A program made the position numbers and the translations under genes. From Sphingomonas panacis (lineage in GTDB: Bacteria > Pseudomonadota > Alphaproteobacteria > Sphingomonadales > Sphingomonadaceae), in contig NZ_CP014168.1 in assembly GCF_001717955.1 (NCBI RefSeq), positions 372,001-436,000 of the forward strand: 64,000 bases of DNA, written 5' to 3'. Under the pieces are notes generated by a model, which searched no databases, was not told where the DNA came from, and worked only from the letters and a program-made list of their open reading frames with translations. The first letter of the stretch is position 1. Each line of letters starts with the position of its first letter. This document shows positions 18,270-27,526 of this stretch, piece after piece.

Positions 18270-19190
18270 ATGAACAAGGTCATCATAAGCTGCGCCGTCA
18301 CCGGCAGCATGCATACTCCCTCGATGTCGCAATTCCTGCCGATCACGCCCCAGCAGATCGCCGACCATTCGATCGCGGCGGCGAAGGCGGGCGCGGCGAT
18401 CCTCCACCTCCACGCGCGGGACCCGCAGAATGGGCGCCCCACGCCCTCGGTCGATGTGTTCCGGCAGTTCCTGCCGCAGATCCACGCGGCGACCGACGCG
18501 ATCATCAACATCACCACCGGCGGCGGCCCCGGCATGACCATCGCCGAGCGACTCCAGGCCCCGGTGGCGATCAGCCCCGAACTGTGCTCGCTCAACATGG
18601 GCTGCATCAATCCCGGCCTGTTCCAGCTCGCCGACAAATACGATTTCCAGCACGATTGGGAGCGCCCGTTCCTTGAGGCGACCGAGGATCTGGTGTCGAA
18701 AAACACCTTCCGCGACATCCGCGAGATCATCGAGGCGCTCGCGCCCGGCGGCACGCGCTTCGAGATGGAATGCTATGAGATCGGCCATCTCTACACCATC
18801 GCGCATTTCGTCGATCGCGGGCTGCTGAAGGGGCCGCTGCTCATCCAGTCGGTGCTCGGCGTGACCGGCGGGCTGAGCGCCGACCCGGACAGCATCTTCT
18901 ATATGCGCCAGACCGCCGACCGGCTGTTCGGCAAGGAGTATATCTGGTCGCTGTTCGGCGCCGGCCGCCACCAGATGCCGGTCTGCACGATGGGCGCGCT
19001 GATGGGATCGAGCGTGCGGGTCGGACTGGAGGACAGCCTTTTCATCTCGCGTGGCCAGCTCGCCAGCACCAACGCCGAGCAGGTGCTCAAGATCCGCCGT
19101 ATCCTTGAGGAACTCGGCCTCGAAATCGCGACGCCCGCCGAAGCGCGGCAGATGCTGGGCCTGAAGGGCCGCGACGCGATCAACCTGTAA
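18270..19190 (+). CDS. Beta-keto acid cleavage enzyme (BKACE, DUF849 family)
   Basis: 306 residues. Family members (first known as 3-keto-5-aminohexanoate cleavage enzyme) use acetyl-CoA to split a beta-keto acid into acetoacetate and a new acyl-CoA with Zn2+. The N-terminal block CAVTGSMHTPSMS and the metal ligands in HLHARD (His46, His48) are clear, with the conserved ITTGGGPGMT and later GAGRHQMP. ATG 18270 follows a GGAGAG site. The gene lies just after TACCGGTA operator 1 and 10 nt before the cyclase gene. It implies that a beta-keto acid is an intermediate of this pathway. Confidence 0.92.
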   Translation: MNKVIISCAVTGSMHTPSMSQFLPITPQQIADHSIAAAKAGAAILHLHARDPQNGRPTPSVDVFRQFLPQIHAATDAIINITTGGGPGMTIAERLQAPVAISPELCSLNMGCINPGLFQLADKYDFQHDWERPFLEATEDLVSKNTFRDIREIIEALAPGGTRFEMECYEIGHLYTIAHFVDRGLLKGPLLIQSVLGVTGGLSADPDSIFYMRQTADRLFGKEYIWSLFGAGRHQMPVCTMGALMGSSVRVGLEDSLFISRGQLASTNAEQVLKIRRILEELGLEIATPAEARQMLGLKGRDAINL

Positions 19191-19200
19191 AGGGCGCCCA

Positions 19201-19944
19201 ATGTGCGATCAATGCCCCAAGGCGGCGGACGGATGGCTCGGCTGGATCGAGCTTCCGCCGCCCGCTCCGGTCGTGCCCACCGGCGACTGGATCGACCTGA
19301 CCTATCCGGTCAGCGCCGAGATGCCCTGCGCCTCGATCTTCCCCAAGCCGAGCTTCCAGCGGCTACGGTCGCTCCCCGACGATCCGTTCAACGTCACCGA
19401 AATCCGCATGGTCGCGCATAGCGGCACGCATGTGGACGCGCCGCTGCACTATTTCGCCCAGTCGCCCGACATGGCCGCGATTCCGCTCGATCGGTTGCGG
19501 GGGGCGGGCGTGGTGTGGCGGATCGAGGCCGAACCCGATCAGGTGATCGGCGCCGATGTGCTGGCGGCGTGCCGACCGCTGCTGCGCGCCGGCGACATGC
19601 TCGCGCTCGATACCGGTTGGGCGGCCCGCTTCGGCACGCCCGACTATGAGCGCCACCCGAGCCTCGATGTCGAAGCGGCGGCGTGGCTGGTCGAGCGGCG
19701 GATCAAGCTGCTCGCCTGCGATTTCGCGACGCCCGACCTGGTTTATCACCTTCGCCAGCCCGGCTTCGATTGGCCGGTCCACCGCGCGCTGCTCTCGCGC
19801 GGCATCCTGATCTGCGAACATCTCACCGGCCATGCAGCGCTCGCGGGGCGGCGCGTGGAGTTCCAGGTCGCGGCATTGCCGATCGTCAACGGTGACGGCG
19901 CGCCAGCGCGGGTGATGGCGCGGCCGGTCGAGGATCGCGGATGA
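19201..19944 (+). CDS. Cyclase-family (kynurenine formamidase-like) metal hydrolase
   Basis: 247 residues, PF04199 family. The signature HSGTHVDAPLH (His73, His77, Asp79, His83) forms the metal site, with DTGW and the later HRALLSRGILICE block. The N-terminus MCDQC holds a CXXC of unknown meaning. ATG 19201 lies 10 nt after the BKACE stop with no good ribosome-binding site, so it is probably translated by coupling. Members hydrolyse amides, lactones or similar bonds (kynurenine formamidase, isatin hydrolase); the substrate here is unknown. Confidence 0.88.
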   Translation: MCDQCPKAADGWLGWIELPPPAPVVPTGDWIDLTYPVSAEMPCASIFPKPSFQRLRSLPDDPFNVTEIRMVAHSGTHVDAPLHYFAQSPDMAAIPLDRLRGAGVVWRIEAEPDQVIGADVLAACRPLLRAGDMLALDTGWAARFGTPDYERHPSLDVEAAAWLVERRIKLLACDFATPDLVYHLRQPGFDWPVHRALLSRGILICEHLTGHAALAGRRVEFQVAALPIVNGDGAPARVMARPVEDRG

Positions 19945-20021
19945 GGCAGGCAGGGCACTTCCAGTATGCTCTGCGGCAATCGCGGTGTGCCAATCAGCAT
20001 TCAACTTCGCCGCTCGAATAG

Positions 20022-20042
20022 CCCATCAGGTCAGGTGATGGG
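20022..20042. repeat. Short inverted repeat upstream of TonB receptor
   Basis: CCCATCA (20022-20028) and TGATGGG (20036-20042) with a 7-nt spacer, about 80 nt before the receptor start. It could be an operator or a weak terminator after the cyclase gene; no T-run follows. Confidence 0.35.
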
Positions 20043-20121
20043 CAGCGGCCCATAGGACGGCCGCAGTCGTCACATTCCAGAATCAGGCGGACGGATCACG
20101 TCCTGCCGACAGGGGAGGTTT

Positions 20122-22542
20122 ATGCGTAATCTTTTGCTGGCCGGGGTGTCGCTCGGCGTGATCGTGCCGTTCGCCGCTCAGGCCCAACAGCAGCCTGCGC
20201 CGCCAGTCGCGGCGCCCACACCCACACCCGCACCGGCCGCCGATCAGGGCGGCGTGCAGGACATTATCGTCACCGCCGCCAAGCGCGAGCAGAATTTGCA
20301 GAACGTGCCGATCTCGGTGACGGCGGTGAGCGAGGAGCGTTTGCAGACGCTCAACGTCACGAGCACCGCCAACATCTCGGCAGTGGCGCCCGGCATCGTC
20401 TTCGTCCCCGCCCCCAACCCCAACGTCGTCCAGTTCGTCGTCCGCGGCGTCGGCACCTTCGCGTTCGCCGACACGCTCGAACAATCGGTCGGCGTCGCGA
20501 TCGATGGCGTGCCGCTCGGCCGCGTCGCGGGCGCTGTGGTCGATGCGGTCGACATCTCCCGGATCGAGGTGTTGCGCGGGCCACAGGGCACGCTGTTCGG
20601 CAAGAGCGCGACCGCCGGTCTCATCAGCATCGTCAACAACAAGCCCAATTTGCACACCACCTCCTTCACCGGCCGCGCGCTGTACGGCGAGAATGAGGAA
20701 TTGCGCGTACAGGGAACGGTCAACGTGCCGCTGATCCAGGACGTGCTCGCGCTGCGCGTCAGCGGCTGGGATTTCAGCCGCGATGGCTATCTCAACGCGC
20801 CGAAACAGCCCGACGGCAATATCGGCGACTTCCACAACATGGGCGTGCGCGCACGGCTCGCGTGGCAGGCGACGCCGACCTTGCGGTTCGACGCGTCGGC
20901 GGAGATTTCGAGCAATTGGAACGACGGCACGACCACGACGACGCGCTCGTATCTCGCCAACGATTTCCTGTCGTACAAGGGTGGGCCGACGATCGCGCAG
21001 ATCAACGCGAGCATGGGGATCGTGCCCGGCCCGAACAACCGTACCATCGGGGTCGAGCTTCAAGGAATTGGCGGGCATGTGAAGCCGCAATTCTATCAGT
21101 TCGAAGGCAATCTGGATCTTGGTGCGGTGACGCTGACGTCGCTGACCGCCTATCGCCGGGTAAAGTCGGACCAGATCGCCGATTACGATTACAGCGCGAG
21201 CCAGGCGAACAGCTATCGCACGTATCAGAATTACCGGTCGACCACCACGCAATTGACGCAGGAACTGCGGCTCGCCAACGCCGGAAACCAGAAGTTTCAA
21301 TATACGCTCGGGCTGTTCTACTACGATCTGAACGTGCCGCAGAGTTCGATCGAACAGGACACGCTCAACGTACCCACCTTCCCGCCGCCTTATTACGCGC
21401 GCGGTCGGCAGATCCAGGTAACGATGAACACCAAGAACTACGCAGCATTTGCGGATACCAACCTGCGGCTCGGCAAGTTCAACCTGCTCGCCGGTGCGCG
21501 GCTATCGCGCGAGGAAAGCACGGGCACGTTCAACCGGGTCAGTCCGCAATATGCCGCCGGTGCAAACGGGCAGGATCTCTCGATCTTTCTCCCGGGCTCG
21601 ACCGCAGTGGGCTTCCCGCCGTATTTCGTCGCGACCTCGGTCAAATACACCGATTTCTCTTGGAAGGTCGGCGGGCAATATCACGTCACGTCGGACGTCA
21701 TGGCCTATGTCACCGCCAGCCGGGCCTACAAGGGGCCGGGGTTCAACTTCTCGAACGATCTCACCGCGTCGACCTTCGCGCTCAACAACGCGGTGGTGAA
21801 GCAGGAGATCGCGCATTCCTACGAAGTCGGCGTGCGCGCGCAATTGTTCGACCACACGCTGACGCTCAACGCCTCGGCGTATCGCTCGCCGTTCGACAAT
21901 TTCCAGATCACCGCGGGCATTCCCAATGCGCTCGGCGGACTCACCTATACGATCATCAACGCCGGGCAGATCGTCGCCAAGGGTGTCGAGGGGGATTTCA
22001 GTTGGCATCCGCGCGGAGCGCTGCACGGCTTTTCGCTCGACGGCAATTTCGCCTATAACGACACCAAATACACCGATTTCGCCAATGCGCCGTGCTTCAG
22101 CGGTCAGACGGTCGCCGCCGCGCCGACCGACACGCCGGGCATCTGCGCGCCGATCGCGATCGGCAGCGGCGCGACCAAGCAATCGGTCAACGGGCAGCGC
22201 ACGGTGGGGTCGCCGGAATGGCAGATCAACCTGTTCGGTGGCTACGAGCACCCCGTCACGGATGGGCTGAGTGCGTTCCTGCGCACGCACTGGTTCCACC
22301 AGACGTCGATCCAATATGGCGTGGGCGCCAATCCGGGTACGTTGGTCGGTGGCTATGACACGGTCGATCTCTCGGTCGGCATTCGCGACCGCGACGACCG
22401 CTGGAAGCTGAGCGTGATCGGCAAGAACATCCTCGACCAGATGTACACGGTGCGCGCGGTGACGAGCAATCCGGGGCTGGTGCAGATCATCCCCTACGAA
22501 GCCCAGTCGTCCTGGGCTCTCGCGCTCGACGTGAAGTTTTAA
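20122..22542 (+). CDS. TonB-dependent receptor (TBDR2)
   Basis: Complete 806-residue outer-membrane receptor. A cleavable signal peptide (MRNLLLAGVSLGVIVPFAAQA) is followed by a Pro/Ala/Gln-rich linker, a TonB-box-like DIIVTAAKR, a plug domain with VEVLRGPQGTLFGKSATAG-like sequence (here IEVLRGPQGTLFG), and a long barrel ending in ALDVKF. It has exactly the same predicted length as the receptor at 32416-34836 and shares long blocks with it, so the two are paralogues. It follows the ALDH2-BKACE-cyclase genes on the same strand and probably imports the related substrate. Confidence 0.95.
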   Translation: MRNLLLAGVSLGVIVPFAAQAQQQPAPPVAAPTPTPAPAADQGGVQDIIVTAAKREQNLQNVPISVTAVSEERLQTLNVTSTANISAVAPGIVFVPAPNPNVVQFVVRGVGTFAFADTLEQSVGVAIDGVPLGRVAGAVVDAVDISRIEVLRGPQGTLFGKSATAGLISIVNNKPNLHTTSFTGRALYGENEELRVQGTVNVPLIQDVLALRVSGWDFSRDGYLNAPKQPDGNIGDFHNMGVRARLAWQATPTLRFDASAEISSNWNDGTTTTTRSYLANDFLSYKGGPTIAQINASMGIVPGPNNRTIGVELQGIGGHVKPQFYQFEGNLDLGAVTLTSLTAYRRVKSDQIADYDYSASQANSYRTYQNYRSTTTQLTQELRLANAGNQKFQYTLGLFYYDLNVPQSSIEQDTLNVPTFPPPYYARGRQIQVTMNTKNYAAFADTNLRLGKFNLLAGARLSREESTGTFNRVSPQYAAGANGQDLSIFLPGSTAVGFPPYFVATSVKYTDFSWKVGGQYHVTSDVMAYVTASRAYKGPGFNFSNDLTASTFALNNAVVKQEIAHSYEVGVRAQLFDHTLTLNASAYRSPFDNFQITAGIPNALGGLTYTIINAGQIVAKGVEGDFSWHPRGALHGFSLDGNFAYNDTKYTDFANAPCFSGQTVAAAPTDTPGICAPIAIGSGATKQSVNGQRTVGSPEWQINLFGGYEHPVTDGLSAFLRTHWFHQTSIQYGVGANPGTLVGGYDTVDLSVGIRDRDDRWKLSVIGKNILDQMYTVRAVTSNPGLVQIIPYEAQSSWALALDVKF

Positions 22543-22548
22543 AGGAGG

Positions 22549-22572
22549 CGGGCGGCCCGTGCAGGCCGCCCG
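22549..22572. terminator. Hairpin between convergent genes
   Basis: CGGGCGGCC (22549-22557) pairs with GGCCGCCCG (22564-22572) around loop CGTGCA. It lies just after the receptor stop and before the stop of the convergent SnoaL gene. No clear T-run, so termination strength is uncertain. Confidence 0.6.
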
Positions 22573-22578
22573 TCGTCA

Positions 22579-23049
22579 TTATGGCTTGGCCTGGCCATGT
22601 TTTTCGAACCAGTCGGCGGGAGGCACCGTCGTCGGGGTGTCGCCGGTGAAGAGATTGGTGAACGTGCGCGACTGGAAGCGCCAGCGGCCATCGTCGCACA
22701 GCACGACGACATCCTCCTGCTCCGCGATCTGGATTGGCGCGGCCGAGGGCAAGGGCGCGACGCCGTCCGCGGCGTAGAGGCACATCACGTTGTTGGTGTG
22801 CGCGAGCCTTGGCGTTTCGAACTGCGCACGGAAGTTGGAGATCAAGTGCCTGGCGAGCCGATCGCCGCGCGATTTGCGCCAGACGTAGAAATCGTGGATC
22901 GCGGCCTTGCCCTGCCAGCTCGCGAAGGTGGCGTTCTCAAGGAAATATTCTGAGGCGCCGAGGCCGTAATTGTGATCGACCTCATACCAATAATCGGTCG
23001 CGTTCGCGAGGAGAACTTGAGTCAGGATGATCTTTTCTTCGGGAGACAT
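22579..23049 (-). CDS. SnoaL-like / NTF2-fold protein
   Basis: 156 residues with the layout of nuclear-transport-factor-2-like proteins, a fold shared by SnoaL cyclases, ketosteroid isomerase and the beta subunits of ring-hydroxylating dioxygenases (for example AAIHDFYVWRKSRGDRLARH and DGRWRFQSRTFTNLF). ATG 23049 follows GGGAGA. There is no alpha subunit next to it. It could be an isomerase or dehydratase of the nearby pathway. It is divergent from the aldolase operon. Confidence 0.72.
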   Translation of the reverse strand: MSPEEKIILTQVLLANATDYWYEVDHNYGLGASEYFLENATFASWQGKAAIHDFYVWRKSRGDRLARHLISNFRAQFETPRLAHTNNVMCLYAADGVAPLPSAAPIQIAEQEDVVVLCDDGRWRFQSRTFTNLFTGDTPTTVPPADWFEKHGQAKP

Positions 23050-23415
23050 GGTGTGATCCTTGATGGCGTGACTGTGGCGCGCAAGCGCGCGCGAAACGGA
23101 TCGGGCGGTGCGGCCGCGCCCGAAGCGGCTATGTCCTCTCCTTATTCTACATGCCGCTTTCGTATTGGCGGCCCGGACGCGGCACGACCAATGTGGCCGC
23201 GCGCGACGGCACCGCAAAGCGATGCCGCGAAAGACATAATGAAGAACAGATCAACGCTCTTCAAGTACATCTTCGATACTGATCGTCTTAACGACGATGT
23301 TCTATCGTTATGATAGGCCGGCGCAACATTGTTATGCCGTTGCTAAAGAGTATCTAAACGGTCTATCCAGACGATGGCCGCATTTGAAAATGAACGGAAC
23401 TTAGGAGAGCGACGC
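23050..23415. promoter_or_regulatory. 366-nt divergent intergenic region
   Basis: No convincing gene in either strand. The half nearest the aldolase gene (about 23215-23400) is much more AT-rich than the surroundings and holds short dyads such as CTATC-GTTAT-GATAG near 23300, so it probably contains the promoters for the SnoaL gene and the aldolase operon. No TACCGGTA operator is present. Confidence 0.5.
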
Positions 23416-24183
23416 GTGAGAAAACCTATGATAGATCGTCTGCGCGGCGGCGAGTTCCTCGTCGGTACCTGGGCCAAGATCGCGGCGCTGGAAACCGTCG
23501 AGCTGCTCGGCCATGTCGGCTTCGACTTCGCGGTGATCGACATGGAGCATGCTCCGCACAGTTTCCAGAGCGCATACAGCGCGATCGCGCACGCGCAGGC
23601 GAGCGGCATGTCCGCGCTGATCCGGGCGCCCGATCGCAGCGGCAGCGCGATTCAGCGCATTCTCGACGCGGGTGCTGACGGCATTCTCGTGCCACGCGTC
23701 GAGACGCCAGAACAGGCTGCCGAAGCGACCGCGTCCATGGCGTTTCCGCCGATGGGGCATCGCGGCATGGGCTATACCTCGCGTGCCGCGCGCTGGGGGT
23801 TGGACAGCGCCGCCGACTATCTCGCGCATGGCCGCGAGCATGTGCTGCGCGCAGTGCAGCTCGAGGACATCGGTTCGCTCGAAGCGATCGATGCGATCCT
23901 GGCGGCGCCCGCGCTTAACGGCGTGTTCATCGGCTTCGGCGATCTCGCGCTCAGCTCCGGCCTGCCCGGTTCACACCCGACGCTGCGCGCGCTGGAGACC
24001 AAGGTGCTCGCCGCCGCCAACGCGCGCGGCATTCCCTGCGGCACCGCCGTGCAGACTCCAGCGGATGCGCTGCGCTGCAAGCAGGTGGGCTATTCCTATT
24101 GCATGATCAGCGCCGACACATCGCTGTTCGCCAACGCCGCCAAGGCGTTGATCGGCGACACGCGCGCCGCGCTCGCCGAATGA
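23416..24183 (+). CDS. HpcH/HpaI-type aldolase (class II 2-keto-acid aldolase)
   Basis: 255 residues. TIM-barrel aldolase of the 2,4-dihydroxyhept-2-ene-1,7-dioate / citrate-lyase beta family, which cleaves hydroxy-keto acids to pyruvate and an aldehyde with a divalent metal. Visible family blocks: VGTWAKI, FAVIDMEHAPHS, LVPRVETPEQA, GHRGMGYTSRAA, QLEDIGSLEAIDAI and VFIGFGDLA. GTG 23416 is chosen because AGGAG at 23403-23407 lies 8 nt upstream. It starts an operon with the TPP enzyme and CMD2. Confidence 0.92.
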   Translation: MRKPMIDRLRGGEFLVGTWAKIAALETVELLGHVGFDFAVIDMEHAPHSFQSAYSAIAHAQASGMSALIRAPDRSGSAIQRILDAGADGILVPRVETPEQAAEATASMAFPPMGHRGMGYTSRAARWGLDSAADYLAHGREHVLRAVQLEDIGSLEAIDAILAAPALNGVFIGFGDLALSSGLPGSHPTLRALETKVLAAANARGIPCGTAVQTPADALRCKQVGYSYCMISADTSLFANAAKALIGDTRAALAE

Positions 24184-24253
24184 GCGCGGTTCGAATCGGC
24201 AACGATCAACCCGTGTCGGGCGCCCGCGCGGTGATGCGGCTGGAGGACTAGGT

Positions 24254-25924
24254 CTGTACGCAGCATCCAGCCAGGCCGCGCACAGCTCCGGCCAGCGCTA
24301 TCTCGCCGAGAGTTTCGCCGTGTGCGGCGTCACGCACTTCTTCCACATGCCGCTCTTGTTGCCGCCGGCGATCAAGGCGATGCCGGCGCTCGGCGTGCAG
24401 CCGGTGGCGACGCACTCCGAGAAAGCCGCCGCTTATATGGCCGACGGCTATGCGCGGGCATCGGGCCGGCTGGGGGTGTGCGGCGCGCAGGCGATCGGCG
24501 CGGCCAACCTCGCCGCCGGGCTGCTCGATGCGCTGATGGCGCGTTCGCCGGTGCTCGCGTTGACCGGCGGTGGATCGACCGAAACGCGTGACCGCAACAC
24601 CTATCAGGAGATCGATCAGCGCCCGATCTATGCTGGGCTGACCAAGTTTTCCGCCCGCGTCGATGCGGCGCATCGCCTGCCCGACCTGCTCAACCAAGCG
24701 ATGCGCGCGGCGACCACCGGCACGCCGGGGCCGGTGCATCTGGAACTGGGCGGCTTCACCGGCGGAGTGCTCGACGGTGAGGCGGTGTCGATCCACCGCC
24801 CTGATCCGCGCTTCGCCATCGCCCCGGCGCTGCGGTTCCCGGCCGATGCGGCCGACGTCTCCCGCGCCGCCGACCGGATCGCGCACGCGCGCCGTCCGAT
24901 CGTCATCGCCGGATCGGGCGTCCGCGCCGGCCGCGCCGAGGCGGCGCTCGCCCGCTTCGTCGAGCGTTGGCAGCTCCCGCTGGCCACCTCACTCGACGCC
25001 AAGGCGGCGTTGCCCGACGCGCATCCGCTCAACGCCGGCGTGACCGGCAATTACGCCCGCGACACCGCCAACATGGCCGTCGCCGAAGCTGACCTGATCG
25101 TGTTCGCCGGCTCGACCACGGGCAGTATGGCGACGAGTGACTGGAACGTGGCGCGTCCCGGCACGCCCACGATCCAGATCGACATCGATCCGCGTGAACT
25201 GGGTCGGAATTTCCCGCTCGATGTCGGCCTTGCCGGCGATCCGGCGACGGTGCTTGACCAGCTCGCGGACGTGGCGCGCACCACCAATCGGAGCGCCTGG
25301 CACGATCGCATCGCAGCTCTCAAACTCCAGTGGCGCATAATGGCCGAGGCCGACGAGCGATCCGATGCGCTGCCGATCGCGCCACAACGGCTGTGCCGCG
25401 ACCTTTCGGAGAGCTTGCCCGAAGGCGCGCTGGTGGTGGTCGATACCGGCCATTCGGGCACCTGGGCGGCGCGCAACCTCTATCTCGACCGACCGGGGCA
25501 AGGGCTGCTGCGCGCGGCGGGCTCGCTCGGCTGGTCGTATCCGGCGGCGCTGGGCGCGAAATGCGCGCAGCCGGACCGACCAGTGGTGTGCTTCAACGGC
25601 GACGGCGCTTTCCTCTACCATTTCGCCGAGATGGAAACCGCGATGCGCTACGGGATCAACACCGTCACGATCGTCAACAACAATCAGGGCTTCAGCCAGG
25701 AACGACCGGTGTGGCGGGAAAGCGCCGCGCTCGACGAGAACTGGCGCTTCTCGCCAGTGTCTTACACACGCGTGGCCAAAGGGTTCGGGCTCAAAACCTA
25801 TCATGTCGAGAAGCCTGCCGATCTGCGTCCGGCGCTGCGCGCCGCGCTGGCCGAGCACCGCCCGACGCTTATCGAAGTGATGAGCGACCACCAGATCACC
25901 TGCCCGCCGCCGTGGAGACCCTGA
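24254..25924 (+). CDS. Thiamine-diphosphate-dependent enzyme, acetolactate synthase-like (TPP1), apparent CTG start
   Basis: About 556 residues with the three-domain layout of ThDP decarboxylases/synthases: Pyr domain with catalytic Glu56 in THSEKAA, a central domain (PIVIAGSGVRAG), and a PP domain with NGDGAFLYHF through VNNNQGF, the GDG-N26-NN cofactor motif. In this frame no ATG, GTG or TTG occurs between the aldolase gene and GTG 24320, but CTG 24254 has GGAGG 7 nt upstream and restores the missing first strand and helix of the Pyr domain, so I place the start there. The stop overlaps the CMD2 start (TGATG). Likely a 2-keto-acid decarboxylase or carboligase; the substrate is not evident. 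Confidence 0.85.
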   Translation: MYAASSQAAHSSGQRYLAESFAVCGVTHFFHMPLLLPPAIKAMPALGVQPVATHSEKAAAYMADGYARASGRLGVCGAQAIGAANLAAGLLDALMARSPVLALTGGGSTETRDRNTYQEIDQRPIYAGLTKFSARVDAAHRLPDLLNQAMRAATTGTPGPVHLELGGFTGGVLDGEAVSIHRPDPRFAIAPALRFPADAADVSRAADRIAHARRPIVIAGSGVRAGRAEAALARFVERWQLPLATSLDAKAALPDAHPLNAGVTGNYARDTANMAVAEADLIVFAGSTTGSMATSDWNVARPGTPTIQIDIDPRELGRNFPLDVGLAGDPATVLDQLADVARTTNRSAWHDRIAALKLQWRIMAEADERSDALPIAPQRLCRDLSESLPEGALVVVDTGHSGTWAARNLYLDRPGQGLLRAAGSLGWSYPAALGAKCAQPDRPVVCFNGDGAFLYHFAEMETAMRYGINTVTIVNNNQGFSQERPVWRESAALDENWRFSPVSYTRVAKGFGLKTYHVEKPADLRPALRAALAEHRPTLIEVMSDHQITCPPPWRP

Positions 25925-26463
25925 TGACGCGCATCCCCTACCCCGACCCCGACACGCTCTCCGCCGAAAAGCGCGAGGTGCTGAGCGGTGCGTCGGGGCG
26001 TGTCCTCAACGTATCGAGGATGGCGATGCACGCGCCCGATCCGCTCTGGTCGGCGCAGCGTCGACTCGGGCGCGCGACGGTGTACGAGGCGACGCTCGAC
26101 GCGCGGCTGCGCGAGCTGCTGATCCTGCGCGTCGCCTATCTGTCCAACTCCGAATACGAGCTGTTCCATCACCTGAGGATCGCCGAGACGGCGGGGGTTA
26201 CGCCGGCGCAGGCCGACGCGATGCGCACCGGCGACCTGTCCGCGTTGACCCCCGACGAGCGCACGCTGACCGATTTCGTGACCGAAGTGGTGCGTGATGT
26301 ATCGCCGAGCGACGCGACGCTGGCGGCGGCGCGCGCTGCGTTCGGGATTCCCTTGCTGTTTGAGATGCTGGTGCTGATCGGCGGGTATATGCTGACGGCG
26401 CGCGTCGCCGCGCTGGGCGGGGTCGAGTTGGATGCGGTGCCGGTTACGGGGTGGACGTCCTGA
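25924..26463 (+). CDS. Carboxymuconolactone decarboxylase family protein (CMD2)
   Basis: 179 residues, paralogous to CMD1 along its whole length (RIPYP start, VLNVSRMA, NSEYELFHH, VVRDVSP, GYMLTAR and V.GW end). Like CMD1 it lacks a CXXC pair. ATG 25924 overlaps the TPP1 stop by one base. Its end overlaps the convergent CoA-transferase gene by 20 nt. Its role is unknown; the repeated pairing of these proteins with amidohydrolase or TPP genes suggests a catalytic step rather than redox defence. Confidence 0.88.
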   Translation: MTRIPYPDPDTLSAEKREVLSGASGRVLNVSRMAMHAPDPLWSAQRRLGRATVYEATLDARLRELLILRVAYLSNSEYELFHHLRIAETAGVTPAQADAMRTGDLSALTPDERTLTDFVTEVVRDVSPSDATLAAARAAFGIPLLFEMLVLIGGYMLTARVAALGGVELDAVPVTGWTS

Positions 26464-27526
26464 CCGGCATCGGGCGGCTCGCCTCAGGATCGCGGAACGC
26501 CGCCACCAGCGGGGTCGGCAGCGCCGGCACCTCACCGGCCGGCGACTCGACGATATGATCGAACACGCCGCGCGCCGCGAAATCGGGGTCGACCATCGCT
26601 TCCTCGACCGAACGGACCAGCGAGCAACAGACGTCATGGCGCGCGAACACCGCCAGCCATTCGGCGGCGTCGCGCGCGCGCATCGCCGCGCCGACCGCTT
26701 CGGTGTCGGCGTCCTCGGCGATGCCGACCAGAGCGCAGAAGGTGCGCCAGAATTTGTCTTCGAGCGGCGCGGCGGCGATGTGCCGGCCATCGCGGGTCGG
26801 GTAGATCGCGTAGCGCGGCGACGCGCCGGTGATGAGGCTTTGCGACGGTTGCGGCGGCGCGCCCGCAGCGGTCGCCGCCAGCGCCCAGGACAGCAACGGG
26901 AAGACGTTGTCGGCCATCGCGATATCGAGATGCCGCCCCCGCCCGCTCGCGCCGCGCTCGATCAGCGCGAGCAGGATGTTGAGCAGCGCGGGATAGGTGC
27001 CGCCACCCAGATCAGCCATCGCGACCGGGGGCAGCATCGGCCTGCCGGCGGCGTCGGCGACCAGCGACAACACGCCCGCCTCGGCGAGATAGTTGATGTC
27101 GTGTCCGGCTTTCTGCGCGCGCACACCGCTCTGGCCGTAGCCGGTGATCGAGCAATAGATGATGCGCGGGTTGCGCTCGGCAACCGCCTCATAACCGAGC
27201 CCGAGCCGCGCCATCACGCCGGGCCGAAATTGCTCGACGACGATATCCGCGCCGTCGATCAACGCAAGCGCGGTATCGCGGTCGGCAGGTGCCTTCAGGT
27301 CGAGGAACAGGCTTTGCTTGCCGCGATTGAGCATCGCGAACTGCCAGCTATCCCCGCCGAGCCGGGGCGCGAAACCGCGTAGATCGTCGCCATCGCCCTT
27401 ACGCTCGATCTTGATAACGGTGGCACCCGCCTCGGCGAGCAGAAGCGTGGCGATCGGGCCTGGAATGAGCGTCGAAAAATCGACGACGCGGATGCCGGCG
27501 AGCGGCCGGTGGACGGGTTCAAGCAT
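26444..27526 (-). CDS. CaiB/BaiF class III CoA-transferase
   Basis: 360 residues. Family III CoA-transferases move CoA between carboxylic acids through an aspartyl-CoA anhydride; the catalytic Asp172 is in VAMADLGGG. Other landmarks are GIRVVDFSTLIPGP at the N-terminus, VIKIERKGDGDDLR, NRGKQSLFLDL and YCSITGYGQSG. ATG 27526 overlaps the end of the MFS gene by 8 nt; the longer in-frame version would add an Arg-rich non-family stretch. It ends a five-gene operon starting at the receptor near 34.8 kb, and probably activates an acid from that pathway. Confidence 0.92.
   Translation of the reverse strand: MLEPVHRPLAGIRVVDFSTLIPGPIATLLLAEAGATVIKIERKGDGDDLRGFAPRLGGDSWQFAMLNRGKQSLFLDLKAPADRDTALALIDGADIVVEQFRPGVMARLGLGYEAVAERNPRIIYCSITGYGQSGVRAQKAGHDINYLAEAGVLSLVADAAGRPMLPPVAMADLGGGTYPALLNILLALIERGASGRGRHLDIAMADNVFPLLSWALAATAAGAPPQPSQSLITGASPRYAIYPTRDGRHIAAAPLEDKFWRTFCALVGIAEDADTEAVGAAMRARDAAEWLAVFARHDVCCSLVRSVEEAMVDPDFAARGVFDHIVESPAGEVPALPTPLVAAFRDPEASRPMPVRTSTP

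Noticed and set aside
22579..23049. Beta subunit of a ring-hydroxylating dioxygenase
   Set aside because: The NTF2-like fold is shared, but there is no alpha subunit or ferredoxin gene nearby, so SnoaL-like is the neutral call.
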